This document shows, in pieces, positions 45,558-57,030 of a stretch of DNA of 64,000 bases. The notes beneath the pieces are model-generated. The model was not told the DNA's origin, searched no databases, and was given only the letters and a program-made list of their open reading frames with translations. The stretch comes from Thalassotalea sp. LPB0316 (GTDB lineage: Bacteria > Pseudomonadota > Gammaproteobacteria > Enterobacterales > Alteromonadaceae): positions 930,001 through 994,000 of the forward strand of contig NZ_CP062946.1 in assembly GCF_014898095.1 (NCBI RefSeq). Direction: 5' to 3'. Every line of letters starts with the position of its first letter. Position 1 is the first letter of the stretch. The position numbers and the translations under genes were made by a program.

Positions 45558-46880
45558 ATGAATTGGCAACGTCAAGTTAGCAAGGTAATGAGGTTTGTTT
45601 TTTGTAGCCTAGTGTTGATGTCATTTGGTGCAAATGCTGTCAATACCATTGACTCTGTTCGCGTGTGGCCGGCACCAGAAAATACACGGGTGGTTTTCGA
45701 TTTATCTGAGCAGCCTGAATATACTTATTTTTCCCTGTCCGCACCGCATCGATTAGTCATTGATTTTAAAGACTCAAAACGCAACGTTAATTTGAGTAAT
45801 ATCGGTAAAAATGATCCGCGCATTAAAAAAATTAGAACCAGCAACTCGAAAGAAACCGGCACCACGCGCTTAGTACTGGAATTAAATGCCAGTTATAGAA
45901 AGAGTGTATTTCCGCTTGCGCCAGCGGGGCAATATGGTCACCGCTTAGTTATCGACTTATTCGACAAAGAGCAGAAAACACACATTGCGGTTAAGCCGCC
46001 AACACAACAGCAAGACATCGTTATTGGTATTGATGCAGGCCATGGTGGTGAGGATCCAGGTTCGGTTGGCCACAAAGGCACCTATGAAAAACACGTGACC
46101 TTAGCGATCGCCAAGCGATTGAAAACACTTATCGACCAAGAAAAAGGGTTAAAAGCTGAGCTGATCCGCTCGGGTGATTACTATATTCACGTTAATGATC
46201 GTTCGAGAATCGCTCGCAAAAAAAATGTTGATTTTTTAGTGTCAATCCACGCCGATGCTTTTCACACGCCGCAGCCTAGTGGTGGCTCGGTTTGGCTAGT
46301 AACAAACCGGCGGGTTGAGTCAGAGCTCGCGCGTTGGTTGGTTAACCGAGAAAAAAACTCAGAGCTACTCGGTGGTGGTGGCAGTGTGATTAAAAACACC
46401 GATGATGATAATTTGGCTATTACTATTGCTGATATGAGTAAAGAATATTCACTAGAGGTTAGCCATGGTGTCGCCTCTCATGTGATTAGCCGGATGCGTA
46501 AAATCACCAAGATGCACAAACGGACACCGCAAAATGGTAACTTTGCCGTGTTAAAAGCCTCAGATATTCCGTCTATTTTGGTTGAAACAGGATTTATTTC
46601 TAACCATCAAGAAGAGCGCAATTTAACTTCGCCAAGTCATCAACAGAAATTAGCACAATCAATTTTTGATGGTATTCGCAATTATTACCTTGATAACCCT
46701 CCCGCCGGCAGCTACTACGCAACTATTGCCATTAAAAAGCACACTGTAAGCCGAGGAGAGTCATTGTCGGTATTAGCGCAACGTTACAATGTCTCGGTCA
46801 GTAAATTGAAAAAAGCGAATAATCTCGATTCAAATGTGGTTAAAGTTGGCCAAACATTGAAAATTCCTCGAGCCGACTAA
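45558..46880 (+). CDS. amiB: N-acetylmuramoyl-L-alanine amidase, AmiB-like with AMIN and LysM
   Basis: This 440-residue periplasmic protein has a signal peptide (cleaved near ANA, residue 28) and an AMIN domain (about 30-130) that targets the septum. An Amidase_3 catalytic domain (about 150-375) contains VIGIDAGHGGEDPG, the zinc-ligand ETGFIS motif and HADAF. A single C-terminal LysM repeat follows (HTVSRGESLSVLAQRYNVSV...). It splits daughter-cell peptidoglycan when activated by EnvC, also encoded here. It lies between tsaE and mutL, the usual amiB position. Confidence 0.94.
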   Translation: MNWQRQVSKVMRFVFCSLVLMSFGANAVNTIDSVRVWPAPENTRVVFDLSEQPEYTYFSLSAPHRLVIDFKDSKRNVNLSNIGKNDPRIKKIRTSNSKETGTTRLVLELNASYRKSVFPLAPAGQYGHRLVIDLFDKEQKTHIAVKPPTQQQDIVIGIDAGHGGEDPGSVGHKGTYEKHVTLAIAKRLKTLIDQEKGLKAELIRSGDYYIHVNDRSRIARKKNVDFLVSIHADAFHTPQPSGGSVWLVTNRRVESELARWLVNREKNSELLGGGGSVIKNTDDDNLAITIADMSKEYSLEVSHGVASHVISRMRKITKMHKRTPQNGNFAVLKASDIPSILVETGFISNHQEERNLTSPSHQQKLAQSIFDGIRNYYLDNPPAGSYYATIAIKKHTVSRGESLSVLAQRYNVSVSKLKKANNLDSNVVKVGQTLKIPRAD

Positions 46881-46889
46881 ATAATTATT

Positions 46890-48716
46890 ATGCCTATTCA
46901 AATATTACCCGCTCGCCTAGCCAACCAAATCGCAGCCGGCGAAGTGGTCGAGCGACCTGCTTCGGTTGTTAAAGAACTTGTTGAAAATAGCCTCGATGCT
47001 GGTGCAACTAAAATTCGCATCGATATCGAAAAAGGTGGCGCCAAACGCATTCGCATTGTTGATAACGGTAAGGGCATTGTAAAAGATGAGCTAACATTAG
47101 CGCTGAGCCGCCATGCTACGTCAAAAATTAAAGATCTAGATGATTTGGAAGCTATCGCCAGTTTAGGCTTTCGCGGTGAAGCGCTTGCCAGTATTAGTTC
47201 GGTGGCGCGCTTAACCTTGACATCAAAACCGCAGCAACAACCTCAAGCTTGGCAGGCACGTGCTGAGGGACGAGATATGGCTGTCGAAGTGTTGCCAGCG
47301 GCTCATCCAGACGGTACTACGGTAGACGTGGTTGATTTGTTTTTTAATACGCCTGCTCGGCGAAAATTTCTCCGCACTGAAAAAACTGAATTTACCCATA
47401 TTGAAGAAGTGATCAAACGGATAGCGTTAGCGCGATTCGATGTCAGCTTTATCTTGACTCATAACGGCAAGCAGGTGAAACATTTTCGCCAATGCAACTC
47501 GCCAGAGACTTACGCCAAGCGGATTGGTCAAGTCTGTGGCCAACCGTTTTTAGCCAATGCTATTGAAGTGAAAACTGAACATTGCGATCTTACGCTATGG
47601 GGCTGGATTGGTTTGCCTAGCTTTGCTCGTAATCAAAACGATTTGTGTTATAGCTATGTCAACGGCCGTATGATGCGCGACAAGTTGATTAATCACGCGA
47701 TAAAACAGGCTTACAGTGAATACCTTGGCAGCGAGCAATATCCGGCATTTGTGTTGTTTTTAGAGCTTGATCATCGAGAGGTTGATGTTAATGTTCACCC
47801 GGCAAAACACGAGGTTCGCTTTCATCAAGGACGTTATATTCACGATTTTATTTTCTCTGTCTGCCATCAAGCGATTGCCAACGCAAATGAACCTGCTTTA
47901 GCTGATGTTGAGTATGGCCATGAAGCACCTAGTGAAGCCAATTCGTCAATGGTATCTTCTGCCAATGTGTCAACGCGTGACTACGTGACGCCACTGACTT
48001 CAGCCAGTAATCAGCAAGCATATCAATCAAGTACTTCATTTGATGGCCGTCGTCAATATAGCTCGAACCAGGTATCATCGACAGCGAGTGCCAATTACCA
48101 ACAATTGATGACACCTCATCCAAGCCATCAAGAAACTCAGCGGCAAACTGACAATGTCGTTTCTGCTGCTGAGCTGTTAGCAATAGTAGAAGGGAAATAT
48201 GGTGTGTTTGTTGAGCAACAGCAATTACGCGTATTTGATGCGGCAAAGCTTGCTAAATCTAGCTATTTGATGCTGTTAAAAGAAAAATGGCAAACCGGTT
48301 TGGTCAGTCAACCGCTGCTGTTGCCGATCAAAGTGAATATCGATCAGAACCATCATTCATTGCTTGAAGAGTTTTCCGAGCTATTTAAGCGCTCAGGGAT
48401 TGTTATTTCTTATTCGCAAGGCGTTGTTGTGCGTCAGTTTCCGGCATTGTTTCGGACATTAGACATCAATGACTTTATTCAACAAGCGATGAGCTTTTTA
48501 GCAAAATTAACCGATGTTCAGCGGCAACCTGAAACCATCAGTGATTATTGGCTTGATTTTTTAGCCGGTTATTTATTACCTCAGCCAATTGATCTTGCAG
48601 GTTATTTACCCGTTTGGCGACAAATTCAAAGTCAACAACAAGAATTTAATCAATACATTACCTTGAATTCAGCTATAGTTGACCTTACATCGAGTGTAAG
48701 CCAATTGAAGATGTAA
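46890..48716 (+). CDS. mutL: DNA mismatch repair protein MutL
   Basis: This 608-residue protein couples MutS mismatch recognition to strand removal. The GHKL ATPase region shows [18 protein letters not shown] and [12 protein letters not shown], then the [13 protein letters not shown] and [14 protein letters not shown] segments. A Gln/Ser-rich linker (about 340-425) leads to the dimerisation domain ([19 protein letters not shown]...). No DQHAxxER-type endonuclease motif is seen, as in Escherichia. It is followed after 3 bp by miaA. Confidence 0.96.
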   Translation: MPIQILPARLANQIAAGEVVERPASVVKELVENSLDAGATKIRIDIEKGGAKRIRIVDNGKGIVKDELTLALSRHATSKIKDLDDLEAIASLGFRGEALASISSVARLTLTSKPQQQPQAWQARAEGRDMAVEVLPAAHPDGTTVDVVDLFFNTPARRKFLRTEKTEFTHIEEVIKRIALARFDVSFILTHNGKQVKHFRQCNSPETYAKRIGQVCGQPFLANAIEVKTEHCDLTLWGWIGLPSFARNQNDLCYSYVNGRMMRDKLINHAIKQAYSEYLGSEQYPAFVLFLELDHREVDVNVHPAKHEVRFHQGRYIHDFIFSVCHQAIANANEPALADVEYGHEAPSEANSSMVSSANVSTRDYVTPLTSASNQQAYQSSTSFDGRRQYSSNQVSSTASANYQQLMTPHPSHQETQRQTDNVVSAAELLAIVEGKYGVFVEQQQLRVFDAAKLAKSSYLMLLKEKWQTGLVSQPLLLPIKVNIDQNHHSLLEEFSELFKRSGIVISYSQGVVVRQFPALFRTLDINDFIQQAMSFLAKLTDVQRQPETISDYWLDFLAGYLLPQPIDLAGYLPVWRQIQSQQQEFNQYITLNSAIVDLTSSVSQLKM

Positions 48717-48719
48717 CTT

Positions 48720-49655
48720 ATGTCCACTGAAAAAAAATTGCCACCGGTTATCTGTTTAATGGGGCCAACGGCATCAGGTAAAACAGCGTTAGCTATGGAG
48801 CTCTATGATGCGTTGCCCTGTGAAATTATCAGTGTTGACTCAGCCCTCGTATTTAAAGGGATGGATATAGGTACCGCGAAACCGACTGCGGAAGAGCAAA
48901 AAAAATATCCACATCGACTAATAGATTTGATTGATCCTGCCGATAGTTATTCTGCGGCAGAGTTTTGCAAAGATGCTTTAAAAGCCATTGATGAAATTCG
49001 CCAACGTGGTCGGATTCCTTTATTGGTTGGCGGCACTATGATGTACTTTAAAAGTTTAATTGACGGAATATCGCCTTTACCGGAAGCCTCACCAAAAGTT
49101 AGGCAGCAAATCGAGCAAGAGGCGAAAGAAAATGGCTGGGATGCATTACATCAAGAGCTAGCTGAGATAGATCCAGTCTCTGCACAGCGCATCCATCCTA
49201 ATGATCCACAGCGATTGACCCGAGCACTCGAAGTGTTCCGTATAACTGGAAATACTTTGACACAATTAACTGAAATAAAAGGTCAACGTTTAACTGGGGA
49301 TGTTTTACAATTTGCTATCGCGCCAAAAGAGCGAAAAACGTTGCACAAACGTATTGAGTTGCGTTTTAACCAAATGATCGAGCAAGGTTTTAAAGATGAA
49401 GTTGTAAAATTAATGGCGCGTGGCGACTTACATGAAAACCTGCCGTCGATTCGCTGTGTTGGCTATCGACAAATGTGGCAACACCTCAAAGGCGAGTACG
49501 ATTTTGAAGAAATGATCTTTAAAGGTGTATGTGCTACTAGACAATTGGCGAAACGTCAATTAACTTGGTTGAGGGGATGGGATGAATTGACTTGGTTGGA
49601 TATGGAAGATACCAACAATTTACAAGTAATTACATCACAGATAAGCAAATTATAA
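48720..49655 (+). CDS. miaA: tRNA dimethylallyltransferase MiaA
   Basis: This 311-residue enzyme adds the dimethylallyl group to A37 of tRNAs reading U-starting codons. The P-loop [14 protein letters not shown] is followed by [50 protein letters not shown] and the substrate-binding GYRQMWQHL. Position and length are standard. It is between mutL and hfq. Confidence 0.96.
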   Translation: MSTEKKLPPVICLMGPTASGKTALAMELYDALPCEIISVDSALVFKGMDIGTAKPTAEEQKKYPHRLIDLIDPADSYSAAEFCKDALKAIDEIRQRGRIPLLVGGTMMYFKSLIDGISPLPEASPKVRQQIEQEAKENGWDALHQELAEIDPVSAQRIHPNDPQRLTRALEVFRITGNTLTQLTEIKGQRLTGDVLQFAIAPKERKTLHKRIELRFNQMIEQGFKDEVVKLMARGDLHENLPSIRCVGYRQMWQHLKGEYDFEEMIFKGVCATRQLAKRQLTWLRGWDELTWLDMEDTNNLQVITSQISKL

Positions 49656-49664
49656 ACAATTGTG

Positions 49665-49697
49665 TATAATGATTGTTAACAGCGAGTTAACCCGCTG
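49665..49697 (+). promoter_or_regulatory. Possible hfq promoter and palindromic leader site
   Basis: TATAAT at 49665-49670 is a perfect -10 hexamer without a convincing -35. An 18-bp imperfect palindrome, CAGCGAGTTAACCCGCTG, follows at 49680-49697, ahead of the hfq start at 49743. It could be an operator or a leader hairpin. Confidence 0.4.
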
Positions 49698-49727
49698 AAT
49701 TGAAAAATTTATTTTTACTAACAATAA

Positions 49728-50012
<285 letters not shown>

Positions 50013-50045
50013 TGCTTGTAGTACTAACAATTAGGAGTACTTCAT

Positions 50046-51326
50046 TTGTTTGATCGTTATCAGGCAGGTGAGCAAGCGATACTAGTTCATGTAGATTTTC
50101 CTGATGAAAGTAGTCGAGAAGATCTACAAGAATTTGAAATGTTAGTGTCATCATCAGGTGTTACGGCACTTGATGTGATTACTGGCAAGCGAAACACCCC
50201 CCATAGTAAATACTTTGTTGGCTCGGGTAAGGTCGAAGAAATAGCGCAAGCTGTTAAACTACACAACGCCAATGTTGTCTTATTCAACCACAGCCTTAGT
50301 CCATCTCAAGAAAAAAATATCGAAGCGGTCTGCGAATGTCGGGTGGTCGACAGAACGACCTTGATCCTCGATATATTTGCCCAACGAGCCCGTACTCATG
50401 AAGGTAAGTTACAAGTCGAACTTGCTCAATTGAGACATATCAGCACCCGTTTGATCCGAGGTTGGACTCACCTTGAACGACAAAAAGGTGGTATTGGTAT
50501 GCGCGGTCCAGGTGAAACACAACTAGAGACCGACCGTCGATTGTTACGCGAGCGGATGAACAGCATTCAAAAGCGTTTAGAGAAAGTAGAAAAGCAACGC
50601 CAACAAGGCAGGCGTTCGCGCACGCGCGCTGAATTGCCAACCGTTTCTTTAGTCGGCTATACCAATGCAGGAAAATCTACTTTATTTAACACCATCACGC
50701 GCGCTGATGTTTATGCCGCAGACCAATTATTCGCGACACTTGACCCCACTTTGCGAAAAATCGAAGTCGAAGATGTTGGCCGAGTAATTTTAGCCGACAC
50801 CGTAGGTTTTATTCGTCATTTACCACACGATTTAGTCGCGGCCTTTAAGGCTACGTTAACTGAAACTCGCGAAGCGCAATTATTACTTCACGTTGTTGAT
50901 ATTTCTGACGAGCGTCGGCAAGAAAATATCGAGCAGGTTGAAGACGTCTTAACAGAAATTGACGCTGGCGATGTTCCGCAATTATTAATTTGTAACAAAA
51001 TAGATAACCTAAATGATATTGCACCGCGTATAGATAGAGACGAAAATGGCTTGCCTATTCGGGTTTGGTTATCCGCTCGGGCAAATCAAGGCATCGAGTT
51101 ACTCTACAAGGCATTGGCTGAGCGCTTAGGCGTGCAAATTGTCAGGCATACCTTGAAAATTCCGCCTTCTGCAGGCAGATTGCGCGGTGAGTTCTATCAG
51201 CTTAATTGTATAACTGATGAGACCTATGATGAGCAAGGAAACTGCATTCTAGCGGTCAAGCTACCTGAAAAAGAGTGGAATCGGATTGTTAAAACGGAAA
51301 CAATTGAACACTTTATTGAGTATTAA
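50046..51326 (+). CDS. hflX: Ribosome-associated GTPase HflX
   Basis: This 426-residue GTPase rescues or splits stalled 70S ribosomes. The N-terminal domain (FVGSGKVEEIA, DRTTLILDIFAQRARTHEGKLQVELAQL split across it) and GGIGMRGPGETQLE precede the G domain: GYTNAGKSTLF (G1), DTVGFIRHLPHDLV (G3) and CNKIDNL (G4). It starts at TTG 50046 with AGGAG 8 nt upstream, giving the conserved MFDRYQAGEQA. It is 33 bp after hfq. Confidence 0.95.
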   Translation: MFDRYQAGEQAILVHVDFPDESSREDLQEFEMLVSSSGVTALDVITGKRNTPHSKYFVGSGKVEEIAQAVKLHNANVVLFNHSLSPSQEKNIEAVCECRVVDRTTLILDIFAQRARTHEGKLQVELAQLRHISTRLIRGWTHLERQKGGIGMRGPGETQLETDRRLLRERMNSIQKRLEKVEKQRQQGRRSRTRAELPTVSLVGYTNAGKSTLFNTITRADVYAADQLFATLDPTLRKIEVEDVGRVILADTVGFIRHLPHDLVAAFKATLTETREAQLLLHVVDISDERRQENIEQVEDVLTEIDAGDVPQLLICNKIDNLNDIAPRIDRDENGLPIRVWLSARANQGIELLYKALAERLGVQIVRHTLKIPPSAGRLRGEFYQLNCITDETYDEQGNCILAVKLPEKEWNRIVKTETIEHFIEY

Positions 51327-51416
51327 CAGCCTGATATATTGTTTTTTCACCTGTTTTTGTCGAAAATGACAATATCATCAAAATTAATTTTTTATAGAGA
51401 CTATTCGGAGAGCATC

Positions 51417-52553
51417 ATGGCTTGGAATGAACCGGGGAAAGACGATAAAGATCCCTGGAAAAACAAAGGCGGTAATAACCAAGGACCACCTGACTTAGAC
51501 GATTTATTTAAAGATTTAGGCAGCAAGTTTGGCTTTGGTGGCTCTGGAGGCTCGTCAAGCAGCGCCAATAATAGTTTCCCAAATGCCCTTATTATCGTGG
51601 CAGTTTTGGTAGCCGTCGTGATATACGCATACTCGTGTATTTACACCATTAAAGAAGCTGAGCGCGGTGTAAAACTGCGCTTTGGTGAATACGTAGAGCT
51701 CGTTGAACCAGGTTTGAGTTGGAAATGGACGTTTATTGAGAACATCATTCCAGTTGACGTACAAACAACGCGAGATTTGCCTGCAGCTGGCTTTATGTTA
51801 ACGCAGGACGAAAATGTCGTGCGCGTTGAAATGCAAGTGCAATATCGTGTGGTTAATGCTCGTGATTATATCTTCAGTGTAACCAACGCCGATGAAAGCT
51901 TAAGCGATGCGCTCGACAGTGCACTGCGCTATGTTGTTGGTCAGGCTAAGATGGATGATGTGCTGACTAGCGGTCGTGAAGTGGTTCGCCAAAAAGTATG
52001 GGCGGAGTTAGACGATATTATTGAAACATACAACTTGGGCCTTTCAGTGGTAGACGTTAACTTTAAAGATGCGCGTCCACCTGAAGAAGTTAAAGAAGCG
52101 TTCGATGATGCGATTGCTGCTCAAGCAGACGAAGAACGTTATATTCAAGAAGCCGAAGCGTATGCATTGAGTATTGAGCCTCGTGCCCGTGGTCGTGTTA
52201 AGCGTCTTGAACAAGAAGCACTAGCCTATAAACAGCAGACAGTATTGGACGCAGAAGGTGCTGTCGCGCGTTTTGAAAAGTTATTGCCTGAGTATCAAGC
52301 AGCGCCAGAAGTTACGCGTCAACGTTTATATATGGCGACCATGGAAAAGGTTTATAGCAATACATCAAAAGTGATGGTTGATGTCGAAGGTGGTAACAAT
52401 ATGATGTACTTGCCATTGGATAAGATTATCAATCAACAACAAAGTGTCCCACGTACAATGCAGCAGCCGGTGCAATCGGTACCACAATCGGTACCAAGCT
52501 CAACCAACAGCTCAACTGGCCGTACCGATCGTTTTAACAGTGGGAGAAACTAA
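51417..52553 (+). CDS. hflK: FtsH protease modulator HflK
   Basis: This 378-residue inner-membrane SPFH/prohibitin protein forms the HflKC cage around FtsH. A Gly/Ser/Pro-rich cytosolic N-terminus (about 1-55) is followed by one membrane helix (NALIIVAVLVAVVIYAYS) and the periplasmic SPFH domain (AERGVKLRFGEYVELVEPG). A helical region and a Gln/Ser/Pro-rich tail follow. The ATG at 51417 has GGAG 6 nt upstream and starts MAWNEPG as in relatives; an in-frame ATG at 51339 is rejected. It is coupled to hflC 3 bp downstream. Confidence 0.95.
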   Translation: MAWNEPGKDDKDPWKNKGGNNQGPPDLDDLFKDLGSKFGFGGSGGSSSSANNSFPNALIIVAVLVAVVIYAYSCIYTIKEAERGVKLRFGEYVELVEPGLSWKWTFIENIIPVDVQTTRDLPAAGFMLTQDENVVRVEMQVQYRVVNARDYIFSVTNADESLSDALDSALRYVVGQAKMDDVLTSGREVVRQKVWAELDDIIETYNLGLSVVDVNFKDARPPEEVKEAFDDAIAAQADEERYIQEAEAYALSIEPRARGRVKRLEQEALAYKQQTVLDAEGAVARFEKLLPEYQAAPEVTRQRLYMATMEKVYSNTSKVMVDVEGGNNMMYLPLDKIINQQQSVPRTMQQPVQSVPQSVPSSTNSSTGRTDRFNSGRN

Positions 52554-52556
52554 CCG

Positions 52557-53438
52557 ATGAAAAATTTCTTAGTTGCATTAGGTGCAGTAATTTTTGTAAT
52601 TGCAGTTTCTTGTGTTTTTGTGGTTGCAGAAGGTGAGCGCGGTATTGTCTTCCAGTTCAAAAAAATCAAGCGTGATAGCGCTGGTGAAATGGTGGTCTAT
52701 CAACCAGGCTTGCATTTTAAAGTGCCATTTATTGAAACGGTTAAAAAGTTAGATGCGCGTATTCAAACACTTGATGAAGCGCCAGACCGTTTTGTAACCG
52801 CAGAGAAAAAAGACTTAATGGTCGACTCATACGTGAAATGGCGTATCGTAGATTTCTCGCGTTTTTACCTGCGTACATCGGGTAGTTTTGATAACGCTTC
52901 GGCGCTATTAAAGCAAAAAGTTAACAACGGATTACGCACAGAATTTGGTACCCGCACGATTCAAGAAATTGTTTCCGGTGAGCGCGATGACCTCATGGCA
53001 AAAGCCCTAGAAAGTACAGCGAGTAGCCGTGACGAATTAGGTATTGAAGTGGTTGATGTTCGCGTGAAGGCGATCAATCTTCCAAATGAAGTCAGTAATT
53101 CAATTTTTGAGCGTATGCGTGCTGAGCGAAATGCCGTTGCTAAAGAGCACCGCTCTAAAGGTCAAGAGCAATCAGAGATCATTCGCGCAACAGTCGATGC
53201 AAAAGTTACCGTTATGTTGGCTGATGCGCAAAAGAAAGCGTTTGAAATTCGTGGTGAAGGTGACGCCTTGGCAGCGAAAGTCTATGCCGATGCATATAAC
53301 AAAGACGCGGAGTTCTACAGCTTTTATCGCAGCTTAGAGGCTTATGAAAATAGCTTTAATAGCAAAAGCGATATTATGGTCGTGAAACCAGATAGTGATT
53401 TCTTTCACTATTTGAAAGACAATAAAAAAGCAAAATAG
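52557..53438 (+). CDS. hflC: FtsH protease modulator HflC
   Basis: This 293-residue partner of HflK has an N-terminal membrane helix (FLVALGAVIFVIAVSCVFVV) and an SPFH domain (AEGERGIVFQFKK..., PGLHFKVPFIETVKKLDARIQT). A coiled-coil region follows (FERMRAERNAVAKEHRSKGQEQSE), ending near DFFHYLKD. With HflK it restricts FtsH access to membrane substrates. It is followed by a clear terminator. Confidence 0.96.
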   Translation: MKNFLVALGAVIFVIAVSCVFVVAEGERGIVFQFKKIKRDSAGEMVVYQPGLHFKVPFIETVKKLDARIQTLDEAPDRFVTAEKKDLMVDSYVKWRIVDFSRFYLRTSGSFDNASALLKQKVNNGLRTEFGTRTIQEIVSGERDDLMAKALESTASSRDELGIEVVDVRVKAINLPNEVSNSIFERMRAERNAVAKEHRSKGQEQSEIIRATVDAKVTVMLADAQKKAFEIRGEGDALAAKVYADAYNKDAEFYSFYRSLEAYENSFNSKSDIMVVKPDSDFFHYLKDNKKAK

Positions 53439-53448
53439 TTAAATTTAA

Positions 53449-53475
53449 GCCATGACAACGTCATGGCTTTTTTAT
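53449..53475 (+). terminator. Rho-independent terminator after hflC
   Basis: AAGCCATGAC (53449-53458) and GTCATGGCTT (53462-53471) form a perfect 10-bp stem with a 3-nt loop, then TTTT. It lies 10 bp past the hflC stop. Confidence 0.93.
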
Positions 53476-53513
53476 ATTAATCTTTTAATTAATCAAGTTG
53501 TTATCATCATCTT

Positions 53514-53702
53514 ATGACACTCGAGTTACTTTTAACTGCGCTCGGTTTAGCTTTGATCATTGAGGGTCTTGTACCGGCGTTATTCCCTAACAAATGGAAA
53601 GCCTATGTTGCAAAACTAGGCCAAGAGCCGAGCAGTTCTATTCGCAACATCGGCCTGTCAATTATGACTATTGGTGCCGTGCTTTTGTGGATGTTAAATT
53701 AG
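53514..53702 (+). CDS. yjeT: DUF2065 small membrane protein YjeT
   Basis: This 62-residue protein has two hydrophobic segments (about residues 3-24 and 46-60) joined by FPNKWKAYVAKLGQEPSSSIRNIGL. This matches the DUF2065/YjeT family found between hflC and purA in gammaproteobacteria. Its function is unknown; the conserved place beside hflKC hints at membrane protein quality control. The small gene is supported by family match and position. Confidence 0.88.
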   Translation: MTLELLLTALGLALIIEGLVPALFPNKWKAYVAKLGQEPSSSIRNIGLSIMTIGAVLLWMLN

Positions 53703-53783
53703 TAACGATCATTGCTATCAATAAACTGATTATTAAAGTAAGCGTTAAAACAAAGGCTTGTGAAATAAATTGTAATTTGGTTA

Positions 53784-53806
53784 AAAAGTGCTCGATTAGC
53801 ACTTTT
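53784..53806. terminator. Hairpin after yjeT
   Basis: AAAAGTGCT (53784-53792) and AGCACTTTT (53798-53806) form a perfect 9-bp stem with a 5-nt loop in the yjeT-purA gap. The T run is short, so it may be a weak terminator or a leader hairpin of purA, 57 bp before its start. Confidence 0.6.
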
Positions 53807-53841
53807 ACTACTACGTGATATTTGTTAGAATCCCCGCCTAA

Positions 53842-55158
<1,317 letters not shown>

Positions 55159-55179
55159 TAAACGTCAACGGATCAATGA

Positions 55180-55205
55180 AAGCCAACCTTAGGTTGGCTT
55201 TTTTT
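55180..55205 (+). terminator. Rho-independent terminator after purA
   Basis: AAGCCAACC (55180-55188) and GGTTGGCTT (55192-55200) form a perfect 9-bp stem with a 3-nt loop, followed by five T. It lies 21 bp past the purA stop. Confidence 0.95.
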
Positions 55206-55238
55206 ATGGCTGATAACAAAAAAATATAATGTACTTTA

Positions 55239-55258
55239 TTAGATAATTATTTATCTAA
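55239..55258. promoter_or_regulatory. 20-bp perfect palindrome
   Basis: TTAGATAA (55239-55246) and TTATCTAA (55251-55258) are perfect inverted repeats around TTAT. It is the size of a dimeric regulator's operator. No regulator can be named from the sequence. Confidence 0.45.
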
Positions 55259-55542
55259 AATCATGCTTGGCAATCACCTCATTGCCAAAACCTGCACGCT
55301 ATTTACCGCAATTAAGATCACGAAATACACGGTAACAATCGCGAAAATTCTCGAACTGTCGCTACTGGTCGTTATTTTAAAATACTAACAAACTTTCATA
55401 TTGGCTGATGCTATAGCGAATATTTAACAAAATTATGTGAATTTTGGTTAGAGCTGTTGCACTATTTTTATTGAAGAGGTAACTGGTAAGCTTTGTCAGC
55501 TCTTGAATTGCCGGAAAGTAATCACTTACCATAGGCGCGCCT

Positions 55543-55563
55543 GAAAGTTTAAAGAAAACTTTC
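55543..55563. promoter_or_regulatory. Inverted repeat 40 bp before the malic enzyme start
   Basis: GAAAGTTT (55543-55550) and AAACTTTC (55556-55563) form a perfect 8-bp stem with a 5-nt loop. A very similar GAAGTTTT/AAAACTTC repeat stands at the same relative place before argC (63646-63664). Confidence 0.45.
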
Positions 55564-55603
55564 ATCTTCATTTTTATCTACTGTTAGCATTTTAGGAATA
55601 GCC

Positions 55604-56845
55604 ATGACAGATTTACGTCAGCAAGCTTTGGATTACCACCAATACCCAACCGCAGGAAAAATTAGTGTAGAAATTACTACCCCAGCTGAAACTTCTAAGG
55701 ATCTTGCTCTCGCCTACAGTCCGGGTGTTGCTGAGCCAGTACGTGAAATTGCAGCTAATCCTGACGATGTTTATAAGTACACGGGCAAAGGCAATACTGT
55801 TGCTGTTATCTCAAATGGTACGGCGATTTTGGGGTTAGGTAATTTGGGACCTATGGCGTCAAAGCCAGTCATGGAAGGTAAAGCGCTATTGTTTAAACGC
55901 TTTGCCGGTATCAATTCGTTCGACATTGAAGTTACCCATAATACAGTTGAAGAGTTTATTTCAACGGTAGCAAATATTGCTGATAGTTTTGGTGGTATTA
56001 ACCTAGAAGATATTAAAGCGCCAGAGTGTTTTCAAATTGAAAAAGCCTTAATCAGTCGTTGTAAAGTACCGGTTTTCCACGATGATCAACATGGTACCGC
56101 TATTGTCACCGCCGCGGGCATGTTGAATGCCTTAGAGATTCAAGGTAAGAGTATCAAACATGCAAATATCGTTTGTATGGGGGCTGGTGCAGCAGCGATT
56201 GCCTGTATGGAGCTGTTAATCAAATGCGGTGCTCAGCGTGAAAAAATCTACATGCTAGATACCAAAGGCGTGGTTCATACTCGTCGTGATGACTTAAATG
56301 AGTATAAAAAGCTATTTGCTAACAACACAGATAAGCGCACACTTGAAGAGGCGATTGATGGTGCTGACGTATTTGTCGGTGTATCAGGACCTAACTTACT
56401 CTCTGCTGAGCAGCTTGCGTTGATGGCGCCAAATCCTGTGGTTTTCGCCTGTTCAAACCCTGATCCTGAGATTAAACCCGAACTCGCCAAGGCGACCCGT
56501 GATGATGTCATCATAGCAACTGGCCGCTCTGATTATCCAAACCAAGTGAATAACGTACTGTGTTTCCCGTTTATTTTCCGTGGTGCCTTAGATGTTCGAG
56601 CAACTAAAATTAATGATGCAATGAAAGTTGCAGCGGTTGATGCGATTCGCGAACTGGCAAAAGAGCCGGTGCCTGAGGATGTGCTAGTCGCTAGCGGTGA
56701 TCAATCTCTTGAATTTGGTAAAGAGTATATTATTCCAAAACCAATGGACTCACGTTTATGCGCACGAGTTGCCAGAGCGGTGGCTTTAGCTGCAGTAGAG
56801 TCAGGCGTTGCCCAAATTGACATGCCCGAGAATTACTTCGTCTAA
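55604..56845 (+). CDS. Malic enzyme, short form without phosphotransacetylase domain
   Basis: This 413-residue enzyme decarboxylates malate to pyruvate with NAD(P)+. The catalytic Tyr lies in LAYSPGVAEPV, the Lys region in IKAPECFQIEKAL and the metal-binding acids in FHDDQHGTAIV. The dinucleotide loop is VCMGAGAAAIACMEL, and later strands include FACSNPDPEIKPELA. It lacks the phosphotransacetylase-like C-terminal half of Escherichia MaeB (about 760 residues), so it is the short prokaryotic type. Cofactor preference cannot be read safely. It is monocistronic behind a long leader region. Confidence 0.93.
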   Translation: MTDLRQQALDYHQYPTAGKISVEITTPAETSKDLALAYSPGVAEPVREIAANPDDVYKYTGKGNTVAVISNGTAILGLGNLGPMASKPVMEGKALLFKRFAGINSFDIEVTHNTVEEFISTVANIADSFGGINLEDIKAPECFQIEKALISRCKVPVFHDDQHGTAIVTAAGMLNALEIQGKSIKHANIVCMGAGAAAIACMELLIKCGAQREKIYMLDTKGVVHTRRDDLNEYKKLFANNTDKRTLEEAIDGADVFVGVSGPNLLSAEQLALMAPNPVVFACSNPDPEIKPELAKATRDDVIIATGRSDYPNQVNNVLCFPFIFRGALDVRATKINDAMKVAAVDAIRELAKEPVPEDVLVASGDQSLEFGKEYIIPKPMDSRLCARVARAVALAAVESGVAQIDMPENYFV

Positions 56846-56960
56846 TGAGTTATGATCTCGCGACTATATTGGATATTTTTAATCAAGGGGCTATTACTTT
56901 AACTTATGGTTAGTTAAATAGTATAAATACTTTCGAGTTTAGGACCTTTTCAGATTATAT

Positions 56961-57012
56961 TGTCGGGGTGCCGACAGCACTAAAGAGGGAAAAAGCGCCT
57001 GTTTCCCTCTTT
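56961..57012 (+). terminator. Two tandem hairpins downstream of the malic enzyme gene
   Basis: TGTCGG/CCGACA (56961-56966 and 56971-56976, 4-nt loop) is followed by AAAGAGGGAAA/TTTCCCTCTTT (56982-56992 and 57002-57012, 9-nt loop), both perfect. The second ends in TTTAATCT. They stand about 115-165 bp past the malic enzyme stop, the only termination candidates for that gene. Confidence 0.55.
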
Positions 57013-57030
57013 AATCTCCCTCGGCGCCCA

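Larger units (their letters stand above)
55206..55603. other. Intergenic region upstream of the malic enzyme gene
   Basis: About 400 bp without a convincing gene. A 64-codon minus-strand frame at 55377-55571 has no family resemblance and lies where the malic enzyme promoter is expected. It contains two clear palindromes: a 20-bp one at 55239-55258 and a hairpin at 55543-55563, 40 bp before the malic enzyme start. The length suggests regulated expression. Confidence 0.5.

Noticed and set aside
51339..51416. Upstream in-frame ATG extension of hflK
   Set aside because: The extra residues are not family-like and the ATG at 51417 has a good Shine-Dalgarno and the conserved MAWNEPG start.
55377..55571. 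64-codon minus-strand frame before the malic enzyme gene
   Set aside because: No recognisable domain, no clear ribosome site, and it lies across the expected promoter region.
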